Assembly: GCA_030280995.1 (NCBI GenBank) | Contig: JASXTE010000012.1 | Span: forward strand, 13,633,501-13,697,500 | Direction: 5' to 3' | DNA length: 64,000 nucleotides | Source of the DNA: Hemileia vastatrix | Lineage: Eukaryota > Basidiomycota > Pucciniomycetes > Pucciniales > Zaghouaniaceae | Shown: piece by piece, positions 9,871 to 22,283 of the stretch | Position numbering within the stretch: the first letter of the stretch is position 1 | Layout of the letters: the number at the start of each line of letters is the position of its first letter | The notes under the pieces: generated by a model | What the model was told of the DNA's origin: nothing | What the model saw: only the letters and a program-made list of their open reading frames with translations | Database searches by the model: none | Made by a program: the position numbers and the translations under genes

Positions 9871-12800
9871 AGCCACAGATAGGGCTTTTCTCCTTCTGAG
9901 AAGCGGCATCTTGTAAGTAGTTTTTGAATTTTTACAATAAATTATTTAATAGCCTATAAATTGTTTTACACAATTTCAATGAGAAGTTTTGGAATTTTCC
10001 TATATAATTTTATCTTCCTGTGTGCACCAAAAAATATGATGATCATGAGGCAAATTTTTATTGCAGATACATTCATCATACCATGTTTATATTTTTCTGA
10101 AAAATGAAAACTTAAATTGAAAAAAGAATCTAGATAAATATAAAAGGCAACCAAATTGCTTTGCATGTGGCTTTGATTGCCACACATATTGAACTTACAA
10201 TCACATAAAGCAAGGTTGAATTGAAAAATTTAATAAGGTGTAATTAAAGCCACATGATCACCATTTCATTAAATTTTTTTCACAATGTGCAGAGGTATAA
10301 AAACTGCTGCATGTAATTTATGAAGAAAAAAGTTAATGAACCAGCTTGCAGAAATTTGCATTACCCTATCAGTCCAAAAAAACTCAAATCCAGAATTCAT
10401 ATGATAAATTTTAAACTTACTCATTGAGTGTAGATGGAGAGTAAAAGAATACAAAAGCTTAAAAAATTTTACCTGAAGCTCCCACAAGTCTTCTTTACAT
10501 TTAAACTCACTAAATTGATTTGAAAATTTCAAGATTGGCCAATTTTTGCATAAATCCTTTTCTATTATAAATTAAAATAATCATACATATATTGTAAGAA
10601 TAATTTTCTTTTTCAAAAAATTAAGTCCATTTTTTCATGAAATGTGTTGCATGTTATTTTTTTTAGTAGGCTTAAATATTTAATGCTTGAGAAAAAATCT
10701 TTATCTTTAAGCTTAAAATTTAATATATATTTAATTAATATTAAAGAGAACTTTTTGATTAAAAATTACAAGTCAATTCATCAAATCACAAATAATTTAC
10801 ATAAATTTTTTCACTTCTTCATATAATATGTTTTAATTTTCTCTTTATTTCACTAGTTTCACCTTTTAATTTTTTTTTAAAAAATTATTATTAGAAATTG
10901 TTTTAAATGATTATACAATCAAATAAAATTTTATTCTCTCTATAAATTTCAATATAATTCACAATTTTTAACAGTATTTTCTTATTTTTTACTTAACACC
11001 AATTCTTCTTCATTCATAATGCACATTTGAATTTTCCAATATTTTTTTTTTTCATAAAAGGAACCCTCTTTTTCAATATACTCCCATTCATCTTAATTTT
11101 TTTTAATATTTATAAAATTGAGTTAATGTTCCACTTTAATATTTTAACTGTGTTAGTTTTTCTCATATGTTATGTAATAAGAAACATGATGCCATCTATT
11201 ATGGGTCTAGCTTTTCTTAATTTTTATGAGATTTTTGTAATTAATATTCATTTCCATGTATTAATCATTTTTCTTTATTTGTACTAGCAACCAAGTTTGC
11301 ATTAGTTTTATAAAGCTTTTTAAATAAATTAAGACTGTGAAATTTGATTTAATGATGATCAAAATTGAGAAAAAATAGAAAACATTTATATTTTTGACAC
11401 TTTCATTACCCTTTTATAGCTACCTGATCATATTAAAAATATTTGTCAGATATTCACTTTTCAATTATTATTGAAATTGCATTATTGAATTATTCATCAG
11501 ATATTTTATTTTTTGAGAAAATAAAGATTTTGCTTAGTATGATAATTAATTATATTTTAGAGACAATCTTATTAATTGTTGAAACATATAATATTGATAA
11601 ATCTTTGTAAGAAAAAATATTTAAGTTTAAAATTCAATCAAATAAAATTCTTATTTTTTTGTTGTATTAAAGTTAAAATCTAAAAGTGATGATTCACTTG
11701 CTATTTTTACTTTTTTTGTGCGGATATTTTGGTTTTATTATTTATATTTGTTTGATATGTCTCTAAAATTAGGAAACATGATTCATTTACTGGAAAAGGT
11801 AAAGATTAGTTGTCAGTGAGCATGATTTATCAATGAGTTTTCTTTTGATGAATTTAAAATGGAGTCTTATATTATTATATGCTTCTGAAGCATATGAAAA
11901 CCAAAATTATTTCCAAATAAATTAAAAGAAACTGAGTTAGATTGGGTATGTTGAAGCTTCATTTTATTCAGAACCCTAAAAAGTGTCCATTATTCTTTTG
12001 AAAGAATTTAAATATGAAGAAACTACATGTCTTATAAGATTTAAAATCAATGAGAAAGTTTGATTTAAGATTAGCCACTCTATATTAATAAATTTACTTA
12101 TTTGAGATAAATATATTAAAAGAAGCTGGATAAAATAATGATTCTTCCTAAAATTTGAATTTATGTAAAATAAATTGAAGCCTAAAAATCCATTTTTGAA
12201 GAATAAGAAGAGCTGCATCATTCAAAAGCATCATATTTTCCATGATAATATTAACATTTAAAGTTTTATTAAACTTATCATACATTATATGAGTGACTAA
12301 AATTCAGTATGTAGACACATTATTGCATCCAATTATTTGAAAGATACTTTGAAGTGTCTTGTTGATAACTTAAAGAATTAATTTTAAGAGTTACATATGT
12401 GTGATTTTGATTTTTGTAAAATAATTGAACCATTGAACCCTATACAAAGATTACAAATATTTTTTAAATTTTGATCTTTTCTGTGTTCTGATGCCATATA
12501 TTGATTTACATGAAATTTTTAAACAAGAATATGATTTTGTTAAATTTCAATTGACTTGTCTGGTTAAATAATTTACTTTTATCTGAAAGTGATTTGTGTC
12601 ACTATTTATTGAACAAAAATTTCAAATCATTCTTAATCAGAGGCATATTAGTTTCTAATTTGTATTCAATTGCTTTATTTTCGTGAATTAAATAAAATAC
12701 CTCTTAAGAGATTAAACATTTTTTAATATTCATTGTACATGATTAAATGAGAAGATAAAAGACATTCAATAAATTTTTTGACTTTCAAGCTATAAAAATG

Positions 12801-13518
12801 ATAGGTATCTGAATTGTGAAGCACAGTAGCTTTAAAAAAATATTTTTCTTTCTTATCAAAGGAAAATTTTTAAATTAAATAATTTTTCTCAGTCACATTC
12901 ATAGAATGTAATACTGATTTGATGTATTTTCCCTAATTTAATTCCTGAGTATTTTTTAAACCTATATTATATGTGCATTAAGCTGCAATTTGAAATATTA
13001 AAGGATTTTGAATGGATTTATATTAAAGAATAGTTAGTAGATTAAAAAAATCTGTACCCCTAGAGGTTATAGAAAACTGTAAAAGAAAAAATATATACAG
13101 GGGTCACCTTTAATAAATTTTGATTAAATTATTTTGTTACTTAATATTTTTGTTTTTCAAGTAGCACCCAAACAGTAGTGACAGAGGATATTAGAGATTT
13201 TAATATAATAAATTTTCAATAATTGGAGACATAGGCTAATTATGTTTTTTATAATTATTAAAAAAAACCTGTATATTTTTGCAAAAAATATCTTATAAAG
13301 ACTTTTTTAAAATTTATTTTCAATAACATTATGATTTTGTAATAATTGTAAAATTTTTTACCACATAGAAAAGATTTCTCACAAATCTCAATAATAGTAT
13401 GTAGAGATACTCAGGGAATCCTTTTTAAGGAACGGGAAGGAACCACTTTTAAAAAAACTACATTGCACTCACAAAAAAGGCAAAAATCTTATTTTACAAA
13501 TACGTAAATACAATTATT
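9871..13518. other. AT-rich stretch, no gene supported
   Basis: About 3.6 kb of AT-rich sequence. The open frames (for example 10269-10532 minus, 11027-11287 plus, 11976-12221 minus) are rich in Phe, Ile, Leu, Asn and Lys, as chance frames in such DNA are, and show no motif I recognise. I see no RNA gene or repeat boundary. Confidence 0.55.
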
Positions 13519-15962
13519 TTATGTGTTAATTTCTTTACTTACAGAAAAAAAGGATGAAGATGGATGAAAAATATTCCAGTGATTAAGAAAATCTAATGAA
13601 ACAACTTTAGCAATTTTAGCAGGACTAGGAGTGTCAAAATATAGTGGCAAAGGGCCGATTGAGTCTATAAGTGGCTGTAGGATAGCAAAAATATAATGAT
13701 TAAGATTTTTCCAAATTATTTCTTCACCTTTATATGTTTTCTTATTCTTGTTTCTCAGAAATCCAATTTGTGTTATGAATTCGAAGCATTCTGACACTTT
13801 GAACTGACGATAGTCATGAGATAGACCCCAAACTCCATCAAGTACGTAAAAAGCAAATGATTGAAAATTGCGGTTCCCATAATTTGTATTCATCTTCTGA
13901 ATTGATTGGTTTTGGCTCTCATCATATTTTTCAATATCAGTGTTTTTATTTTTTTTATTTAACCATTGTTGCTTCTTGATTTTGGCATTAGTCATGCTGG
14001 AATGAGCTACTCGAGATTTAATGATTATGATTGAAATAATTACATCAATGATTATATTTCGGAATTTAAGCAGTGGCATCATTTAAAAACTTGTATTGAT
14101 TGATTGCAGTGACAAGTCTTCTGAAACTTTGGGAACCTTACTTTTTAGATGTGTAACGAGGTCTATAATTTGAAGTCCTTGTTCGATAGGACAATCTGGA
14201 TTCAGGCATGATTCAGGAGTTTTGATCTTAAACTCTTGTGATGTTAGCAAGAGTTAAGATGCAACCAGGGATGCCCACATGTGATTCTGGTGAGCAGTGG
14301 GGCTTACTAATCTTGAAACCATTCATAGAATCAGTGATTAAGGGTGTGAAGTCCTCTTTGAAGCAGAAAGATTGTTTTCATTTGGTTCTTTTGCATTGTA
14401 CAATTCTTCAAGTTTTTAAAAACACATATTATCAACCACCCACATCTGCAAAGGGTTGACATCAAGAAATTACAAATCTGAATTAAAAAAAGGAAATTAA
14501 TTAGTAAGAAAAGAAATAGAAAATCAAAGAAACTGAAATAAATGGATACATACGGAGTTTATTAATTTTTGCAAGCCAATCATTGTGAGATGATTTTTTC
14601 CATAAGAATTTCAACTTTGGCATAGTAGTATAATGCTCTTCAAGGGAAACTGATTTTCGCACATTCAATAAGATATTTACATCTTTCTCAGCCTTAAGTA
14701 TCTTTTTTCCATTAATTTTACAATCAAAAAATTGATGTATCTCCGCTATTCGCTTCTGAAATTTTTGATTGATGATCATTGTAGGAGTGTAAGGGACTGA
14801 TTGATTAGGTAAAATAGCTGACAATTTATCTGATAAGATAGCTTTTGGAATTCAAATATTGACTTTAGAAGATTATTGAGTGAGATATTGAGTATTTTGA
14901 GATGAAGTTGAAGGTGTCTTCTGTAATTTTGTATCAGAATCACTTTCTTCATCTACTGATTCCTGAGCCTGAGAAGAAGAAGGATTGATAATTTTTTCTG
15001 CATGTGTTGGCCCATCAGTTGATAATTCTTCATCAACATTGTTATCATCTTCAGCTTTGTCATTATTTTCTTGAGAGGATGCTTCATTATTATTGGATTC
15101 AGAGGAGTAATGACATCTTTTAAAACTTTAATGATGGATAAAAAGAATTAGAATTAATTATAAAAAAAAGAATTAACTTGAAGTTAGCTTTGAAGTATAA
15201 AACCATACAAGAAATTTGATATCTTTACAAAAAAAACTTACTTTTTAGAAATATTTTGGGTGGCTTGTTTAGACTTTTGAGATTCTTGTTGAGATGAATC
15301 TTTGGGAGGAGGTTTGGTAGCCTGAAAAAAAGCTGAGCTCTTGAAAAATTTAACTCGTTTAGATTTTCAAAGAGTTTGTTGATTTTTGACACCAGATGCT
15401 GAACCTTCACCTTGGGAATCAACTTCATCATTGTCATTTTTATCATCATCTTTGATGAAAATTACTTGGTCAGGTGGGATGACACCTTTTTTGTAAGCTG
15501 AATCTATATAAGGTTTAATTAGAAAAGATCAATAATCATTTCAATAAAAAAAATAGAAATATATTTGAGTTTAATGCTTACATTTTTCAAGATCAATAAT
15601 ACACTCCAGAAGCTTAATGTAAGTGTTTGAAATATAAGGGGGCATTGGCCTCTTGCTAAGGATTGACACAAACTCTTGTGTCTTGTCTTTAGCGAATTCA
15701 AGTATTTCTCCATACTGAGCTCGAATGATTTTGGTCCTTTCACCTGAAAGAGAGGGGAGGTTTGGAGATTTCCTGTGAGGTGGCTGTTTTTCTAGTTGAA
15801 ATCACTTAAATTGGGAAAGTGAAAGAGATTTTGATGAAAAGCATGTTGGAGCTAATAGATCACATAATTTAAGAAAAAAAAAATTAGTAACTTTATATAA
15901 CAAATAAAGACAGAGAGAGAAAATTTACAGATGGGAGGTGTTGGGTTTCTGTAACTAGACAT
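13519..15962 (-). pseudogene. Decayed multi-exon gene of unknown family
   Basis: Function not recognised. A start at 15962 opens a short exon (MSSYRNPTPPI) followed by a GTAAAT donor. The next coherent segment, about 15600-15860, contains GERTKIIRAQYGEILEF and ends in LLECIIDLEK before a GTAAGC donor. After a CTTATATAG acceptor the frame continues YSAYKKGVIPPDQ into an acidic, then Lys/Ser-rich tail (about 15220-15510). Further exons give an acidic Asn/Glu/Ser-rich segment (about 14880-15130), a Lys-rich segment around FFDCKINGKKILKAEKD (14570-14820) and a last open frame of 187 codons (13519-14082). In-frame TGA and TAA codons break it where CGA or CAA codons would fit. It may be a host gene or a gene of an unrecognised mobile element. 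Exon borders are approximate and were not tested against RNA. Confidence 0.5.
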
Positions 15963-16711
15963 TTTGACTGGTTATTCAAGAAATTGGTTATTGATGAGAA
16001 AAAGGGTATGGATCAAGTTTTGAGAGAATAAATGATTATATTTAGATTATCAAATCAAAATATTGTATCAAGATTAATAATTTATTAGGAAAATTGAAAA
16101 GAAGTACAAAATTTGAGATTTATGGGACAGAAAATGAGGATTAATATATCAATGGAAGCTGATTTTTTCATCAGTATATTGAAAAATGGGACAATCTAGG
16201 AAGGGGGTGGGTCATTAATCTGATGATACTTTAGGGTTTAAAAACAGAAGAAAGGAAACTAATTATACTTTCAAAGGGCACTTGTACATGAAAAGCTATG
16301 AAAATTAAAAATTAAACATAAAAAAGTAAATATTGGGAGATACTTTAATTTGAAAATTGTATTTGTTGCTATATACAAACATATTTGCATAAATTTTTAG
16401 TTTGATAAAAAAAGAGAGTATTTTCCTTTGTTGTTTCAGGATCTTTTTCAAAATAAAATAAAGGGAAATACTTAAAAATAAAAACCTTACTATATAAACC
16501 AAAACAGAAAATGACTAACAAGGACTTAATTTAACCCAATGTAAGTGTAATATCTATATATCATGTGACAGGAGAAGGTTTGGGCAACTCAGTCACACGG
16601 CAGCACAAACTTGGAATAAAATTAAGTATAACAAGATATGTAAAAAAATCCAAAAATGTTAATTTTTACTTGACTTGCTCTATGAATAATTTATAAAACT
16701 TAATAGCACAC
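15963..16711. other. Short spacer before retroelement A1
   Basis: AT-rich sequence with no supported feature. Its last four bases, ACAC at 16708-16711, are probably the left target-site duplication of element A1. The right copy is ACTC at 31038-31041, one mismatch. Confidence 0.5.
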
Positions 16712-17572
16712 TGTAGACAATCATATAGAACTAGCTATAGGCCTTGACAAAGGGAGTTGTAGTAAAACCAGAAAGAAAAACCCCTGTCCCTTTATAAAAA
16801 TAAGTGAGATTTACCTGCTACAATAAATTGGTTCCTGTTTACCAAAAGATCCTTTTCCAATACACTTGACTGCTTGATCAGTCAACAAAGTAGTCTTCAG
16901 GCGGTCTACCAAACCAAAGAACTGAAATGTAGACTAATGTCCACACAAGAGAAAGAAATAATACTTGATGTAGGTTGAAAATCCACACCAGAGACAGCAA
17001 TAATACTTGATGTAGGCTGCAAATACACACCAGAGAAAGCAATGATACTTGATATAGCTTGTAAGACTACACCAGAGAAAACAGTTGCTAAGTTAAGTTA
17101 AATGAAGAACTCACTTGCAACAAACACAGCCAATTGTGTCCAGAAAACAGTGAAAACTGAGTGAGAAACAAGGATATCACCTCTGGATGGTTGAATGATA
17201 ATTAGAATTGCCCCAAACTGTCTTCTTCACTATATACACACAGTCTACTAATTAAGAGCCCATGCACACCCACAAATCTGGAGTTCCTGACCACCAAATT
17301 GCATAAAACCTCCCTAGAAGCACTTCCCATCCCTCTAGCACTGAGGCAGGAGGTCTTCCCGACACTGGGAAGCCCGCCTGAAGCAGCCTGACCACCCTGA
17401 AGCCAGAAATCCACCAAAAACACTCAAACTATTTAGAAAAATCATCTACAACTACTAAAACCCTTAAAACACATAATTACACTATAACAACTTTGGGACA
17501 AAAAATGTAGAGAAAATCCTGCTCATTCCAACAGTATTAAGCAATTAAACCTAAGACTTACGGTTAGCCCGT

Positions 17573-18805
17573 TGTAGGTAGACTCTTACAGTCGCCTTGC
17601 TGTAAGCAGAATCCAAAGGAGTTGGATAAACTGAAGAAAACCCTGTCCTTTTAAGTAAAATAGGGGTTGTTATAATAACTAAGCTCTCTAGTCTACTTGA
17701 ATGGATTGAAATATATAGATGAAACTCTGATTTTATGAACACTTATTGAGATTTAAAAATAGCAGCTGTTGGAAAAGAAATACTGATGACAAAAATTATG
17801 GTGTGCCAGTGAAAGATCTGAAAAGATAGACTTATATATTTTTATGAAGATTTTATTTCAATGAGTTAACAATAAAAACAAGTCACTGAGATGGAGAAAT
17901 TTCCAATGATACCCTATATGTGATGAAAATATAATTTTTTTGTTGTATTTCAAAAGTGTTATAAAAATATAAAATGTTATAAGGGTATTTCAATTTATTT
18001 AAATTTGTTGTTATATGTTAAAAAATTGTTAATAATCATAAGAAACTCTTATTATTGAGACTAAAAATAAAAAAACATGTAAAAGACTAAGATTCTCTCC
18101 CCCTAAATCTGATTCTCCTACTCCAGACCTTTCCAACAATACCCTACATGCATAGGATGTACAATAAACTATTGATCTAACAAGCATAATAAATTCTAAC
18201 CAAATTTCGCCACAATAGCCAAACGTACTGCAGTGAACAAACTTTGCACTGGTGATCAGACTTTTCTACAGTGACCAAACTTTGCACTGGTGATCAGACT
18301 TTTCTACAGTTACCAAACTTTACCACAGTGCCCAGACTTTTCTGCAGTGACCAAACTTTGTACTGGTGATCAGACTTTCCCATTGTGAGCAAAATTTGCC
18401 ACAATGAGCTCTTTTTTCCATAGTGAGCTTATTTGGCCAGAGTGAGCTAAATTTTCCACAGTGATTTAATTTTGCCACCATGACCAAACTTGGCCATAAT
18501 GACAGAATTTTTCCAGTACACTTTGTTTTTGCACCGGAAAATCACCAGAGCGAACCGGAGCACACTGGAAAAAAGTGGCCATTCCAAGAGCACACTTCAT
18601 TCACAAAAAATACAAATCCATAAAACCATCAAATCACAAAAGAAAAACCACATATAACCAATCCAAAACACCAAAAATCAACCCAAAAAATAATCCAGTT
18701 AACTCCCTTCAACCAAATTAACACCTGGTAACACCATGATTTTCTTCCAACCAAGTTCGAATCAATATTTCACCTAAGTGTCCTACCCAGATTTGGAATG
18801 CCACA
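17573..18805. repeat. Solo LTR of family B, copy B1
   Basis: It runs from TGTAGGTAGACTC to GGAATGCCACA and is flanked by the perfect 4-bp duplication CCGT (17569-17572 and 18806-18809). It interrupts the 3' LTR of A1, whose sequence resumes exactly after the duplication. About 18215-18520 consists of degenerate repeats of roughly 23 bp built on CCACAGTGACCAAACTTT. One end resembles family A (GGAGTTGGA ... CCCTGTCC), so B is probably a divergent relative. There is no internal region, as expected after LTR-LTR recombination. Confidence 0.85.
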
Positions 18806-19063
18806 CCGTAAAACACAAAAAACAAAATTCAACAGCAATCTTTTAAAAATAAAAAATGAGAAATTATCCCCCAAACACTTAAGCTATGAAAAATGTCTAC
18901 AAGACATAAAATATAGAGAAAGACCGGGGATATCCAATGGTAGTATCAAGATCCTTCTAGTCACAATATTTGCCGCGTAATTCCAGAAAAATGACTAATT
19001 ATTTAAATAATGCCATTTAAGGCATACCAATATAACATCAAATAAACCAACAAAGGGCTCTGC

Positions 19064-21194
19064 TGTGGTCTTTCAACATTGGAAGGGGCCTTTGTTGTGC
19101 AGTTTGGTGCTGCTTGTGCATGTCTTAATTGACATTGTTTGAAGAATAGGCCATTTTTCTGGATTTATTCCGTGAATATTTAGACTGCGGGTATGTGGGT
19201 ACTACCATTAAATAGCTTTGTATTTTCTCTATATTACATGTCTTGTGGACATTTTTCATATTCTAAGTTTTAAGGGGTCATTTCCTCATATTTCATTTTA
19301 AAAGATAGCTGTTTAATTTTGTTTTTCATGTTTTACGGGCTAACCTTAAGTCTTAGGGTTAAGTTCTTAGTACTATTAGATAGGGCTAATCTGGCTCTAC
19401 GTTTTATGTCACAATGTTGTCATAGCTTAATTTTGTGTTTTAAGGGTTTTAGTAGTGGTAGTGCATTTTTCTAAGTAGATTTGATGTTTTTAGTGGATAT
19501 CTGGCTTCAGGCAGCCTGGCTGCCTCTGTTTTAGGAGGTTGGGGAGCACTTCTGAAGGGTTTTTTATGAAATTTGGCTGGTACAGGTGTCAAATGTGTTG
19601 CTGTGCATGGATTTTAGAGGGGTGGTCCGTGTGTATTTACAATAGAGGACAGATTGGGGAAGATCTATTTATCATACAACCATCCAGTGTAGACAATCTT
19701 ATAGTACTAGCTATAGGCCTTGACCAAGGGAGTTGGACAAAAACCATAGAGAAAATCCCCTGTCCCTTTAGAAAAATAAGTGAGATTTACCTGCTACAGT
19801 AAATTGGTTCCTGTTTACCAAAAGCCCCTTTTCCAATACACTTGACTGCTTGATGAGCCAAGAAAGTAGTCCCCAGACAGACTACCAAACCAAAGAGCTG
19901 AAATGTAGACCAATGTCCACACCAGAGACAGCAAAGATACTTGATGTAGGCTGCAAATCCACACCGGAGACAGCAATAATACTTGCTATAGCTTGCAAGA
20001 CTATAACAGAGAAAACAGTTGCCAAAGTTAAGTTAAATGAAGAACTCACTTGACAACAAACACAGCCAATTGTGGCCAGAAAACAGTGAAAACTGAGTGA
20101 GGAACAATGATATCACCTCCGGATGGTTGTATGATGATTAAGGTTGCCCCAAACTGTCTTATTCACTATGTACACACAGACCACTATCAAGGAGCCCATG
20201 CACAACCACCAATTTGGTGCCTGTACCCACCAAATTGCATAAAAAACTCTCCAGAAGCGCTCCACAACCTTCTAAAACAGAGGCGGGCGGGCCACCTGAC
20301 GTCGGAGGTGCCGCCTGAAGCGGCATGGCCTCCCTGAAGCCAGAAAACCAATAAAAACACCCAATCTACTTAGAAAAAATAACTACAACTACTAAAACCT
20401 TTAAAACACGGAATATCACTATAACAACATTGGTACATGAAATATAGAGAAAAATTAGCTCTATCCAAAGGTACTAAGCACTTAGCCCGTAAAACACAAA
20501 AAACAAAATTAAACAGCTATCTTTTATAAATGAAAAATGAGGAAATGACCCCTTAAAACTTAGAATATGAAAAATTTCTACAAGACATAAAATATAGAGA
20601 AAAACCAGGGCTATCCAATGATAGTACCCACATACTCGCAGACTCAATATCCAAGGAATAAAACTAGAAAAATACCCAATTCCTTAACAGATGTCAATTA
20701 AGACATGCCCAAACAACACCAAATCGCACAACAAAGGCCCCTGCCAATGTTGGAAGACCACACCAGAGGTGATATCCTTGTTCCTCACTCAGTTTTCACT
20801 GTTGTTGGCCAAAATTTGGCTGTGTCTTGTTGCAAGTAAGTTCTTCATTAAACTTCACTAACAACGGTTTTCTCTGTTATAGTCTTGCAAGCTATAGCAA
20901 GTATCATTGCTGTCTCTGGTGTGGATTTGCAACCTACATCAAGTATAATTGCCTTCTCTGGTGTGGACATTGGTCTGCATTTCAGTTCTTTGGTTTGGTA
21001 GTCTGTCTGGGGACTACTTTCTTGGCTGATCAAGCAGTCAAGTTTTTGGAAAAGAGGCATTTTGGTAAACAGGAACCAATTTACTGTAGCAGGTAAATCT
21101 CACTTGTTTTTCAAAGGGACAGGGGTTATTCTTTCTGGCTTTACTCCAACTCGCTTGGTCAAGGCCTATAGCTAGCACTATAGGATTGTCTACA
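19064..21194 (+). repeat. Plus-strand family A solo LTR (L2) containing another LTR
   Basis: It begins TGTGGTCTTTCAAC and ends GATTGTCTACA, flanked by the 4-bp duplication CTGC (19060-19063 and 21195-21198). It lies 18 bp from the end of the A1 3' LTR and in opposite orientation. It is itself split at 19688-20762 by a minus-strand copy; without that it measures about 1052 bp. Confidence 0.87.
19688..20762 (-). repeat. Minus-strand family A solo LTR (L3), innermost of the nest
   Basis: A complete 1075-bp LTR from TGTAGACAATC to GGAAGACCACA, flanked by the perfect 4-bp duplication CCAG (19684-19687 and 20763-20766). The host LTR around it reads CATCCAG / AGGTGATATC as in uninterrupted copies (compare about 58552). 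Near 20281-20335 it has a GC-rich islet with GACGTCGGAGG, richer in CpG than its surroundings. Confidence 0.9.
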
Positions 21195-21216
21195 CTGCCA
21201 ATGTTGGAAGACCACA

Positions 21217-21226
21217 TCCTCCGTCC
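21217..21226 (-). promoter_or_regulatory. Polypurine tract of A1
   Basis: TCCTCCGTCC on the plus strand, read on the element strand as GGACGGAGGA, abuts the start of the 3' LTR. Copy A2 has GGAGGGAGGA at the same place (57613-57622). Such a tract primes plus-strand DNA synthesis in LTR elements. Its position shows that the neighbouring plus-strand genes lie inside the element rather than beside it. Confidence 0.8.
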
Positions 21227-21263
21227 AATAGAGAATTTACACATTCTCCTTACCACAACCACC

Positions 21264-21900
21264 ATGTTCAGCTTACTCTACAAATCTGCTGCTGACATGG
21301 GCCCCTGCCAGTACTGCATTGATAACAATCTCATCTACTCAATCTCACCACCGGCTCATCTCTACAGAACCTCCTGTGATGCCTGAAACTCTAGGAAAAA
21401 GACTTGCTTCAGACCTGGTACATTGTCCTCTGCAACATCTTCTCATTCTCCACAACCTGATCCACCTTCCACCAGCACCAAAAGATCCAGGCCATCTATC
21501 CTGATTCCCAGACTGGTCCACAAATTACACCCTCCAAAAAAGAGTGCCCACACCGCTACTACCGCTAGCTCTACCATCCCTGGTCCTTCTGATGGTAATC
21601 ACAAAACTTCTTCATACTGAATTCCAATCTGAAAATCCTCCAGTTCCTTTTCCTCCTGACAGCAATGATGACAATGTGGGAACCATTGAAGCACCCCCAC
21701 CTAACCCATTGCCCACCATTAAGGACAAATTTCAACATCATTCTTCTCAACAGAAGCATCTCTTACTAAACTACTTCCAATCAACTCCTGCTAGAGACCC
21801 ACAGGATCATGAGAAAAGGAACAACCTCATACACCAGTTCAAAGCCAATGCTGAACATTTTGTTACATCTCTTGATTCTCGTCTGCCTCCTGACTCTTAA
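21264..21900 (+). pseudogene. Antisense gene 1 of element A1: Zn2Cys6-like protein, broken
   Basis: It lies on the strand opposite gag-pol, starting 48 bp inside the 3' LTR. The N-terminus carries MGPCQYCIDNNLI, then SCDA-stop-NSRKKTC. Together with the A2 copy the spacing is Cys-X2-Cys-X6-(Cys)-X12-Cys-X2-Cys-X6-Cys, the fungal Zn2Cys6 pattern. Here the third Cys is Tyr and a TGA near 21385 replaces the fifth. A Ser/Pro-rich linker follows. A 49-bp intron, GTAATC to CTCCAG (21595-21643), restores the frame into FQSTPARDP and IHQFKAN, ending at TAA 21900. Both the intron and the C-terminus are conserved in A2 (56934-57574), which argues for past selection on protein. Likely a DNA-binding regulator by motif; target unknown. 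Confidence 0.72.
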
Positions 21901-21984
21901 TTAATCTCTTGACTTATAAATTAAAAAATTCTTGACCTCTCCAGACTTCCTGAAAGCTGTCAATCATCATAAAAATTCCTTAGT

Positions 21985-22100
21985 TCACAGTCTTGGGGGA
22001 CTAATCCTCAGTTTTAAGTCTTGGGGGACTAAAAGCCCTCATTTTATAGTCTTGGGGGACTCAAAACCCTCAGTTTATAGTCTTGGGGGACTGAAAAACC
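21985..22100. repeat. Tandem AGTCTTGGGGGACT hairpins, first block of A1
   Basis: Four copies of AGTC-N6-GACT about 27-31 bp apart, each separated by a CAGTTTTA-like spacer. They follow the stop of antisense gene 1. The same motif occurs in A2 at 56500-56632 and 56820-56876. Confidence 0.75.
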
Positions 22101-22159
22101 TAAATCAAAAAGACAGAACCAGAGATAAAAACATTTAAGACCCAAAGAAACAAACTAAC

Positions 22160-22240
22160 ACTCTGGGGTAACTGTTCTACAGAGCAGCCAGCTCATCAGT
22201 TACCCCCACACTTGCCTTAACAAAATTCAGAAACTCCCCC
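22160..22240. repeat. Copy of the GGTAACTG / CAGTTACC spacer repeat
   Basis: Pairs GGGGTAACTGTTCTACAG with CATCAGTTACCCCC. The same repeat occurs in A2 at about 53600-53700, 53868-53955 and 56665-56760, always in the region between or beside the antisense genes and pol. Confidence 0.6.
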
Positions 22241-22283
22241 TTGGATGCCCTCTGCAAGAATCACACCACCTCTTATATCATTT

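Larger units (their letters stand above)
16712..21216 (-). repeat. 3' LTR of A1, interrupted by two insertions
   Basis: It starts TGTAGACAATC and ends GTTGGAAGACCACA; in element orientation these are the TG...CA LTR termini TGTGGTCTTCC and GATTGTCTACA. It is broken at 17573-18805 by a family B LTR and at 19064-21194 by a plus-strand family A LTR that itself holds another copy. Without insertions it measures 1133 bp. Near 16945-17090 it carries imperfect tandem repeats of about 42 bp (ACCAGAGACAGCAATAATAC units). Confidence 0.88.

Noticed and set aside
20827..21096. Cys-rich small ORFs in family A LTRs (also 38057-38302)
   Set aside because: They are frames through the 42-bp LTR repeats, and similar frames open on the opposite strand. 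No evidence of a protein.
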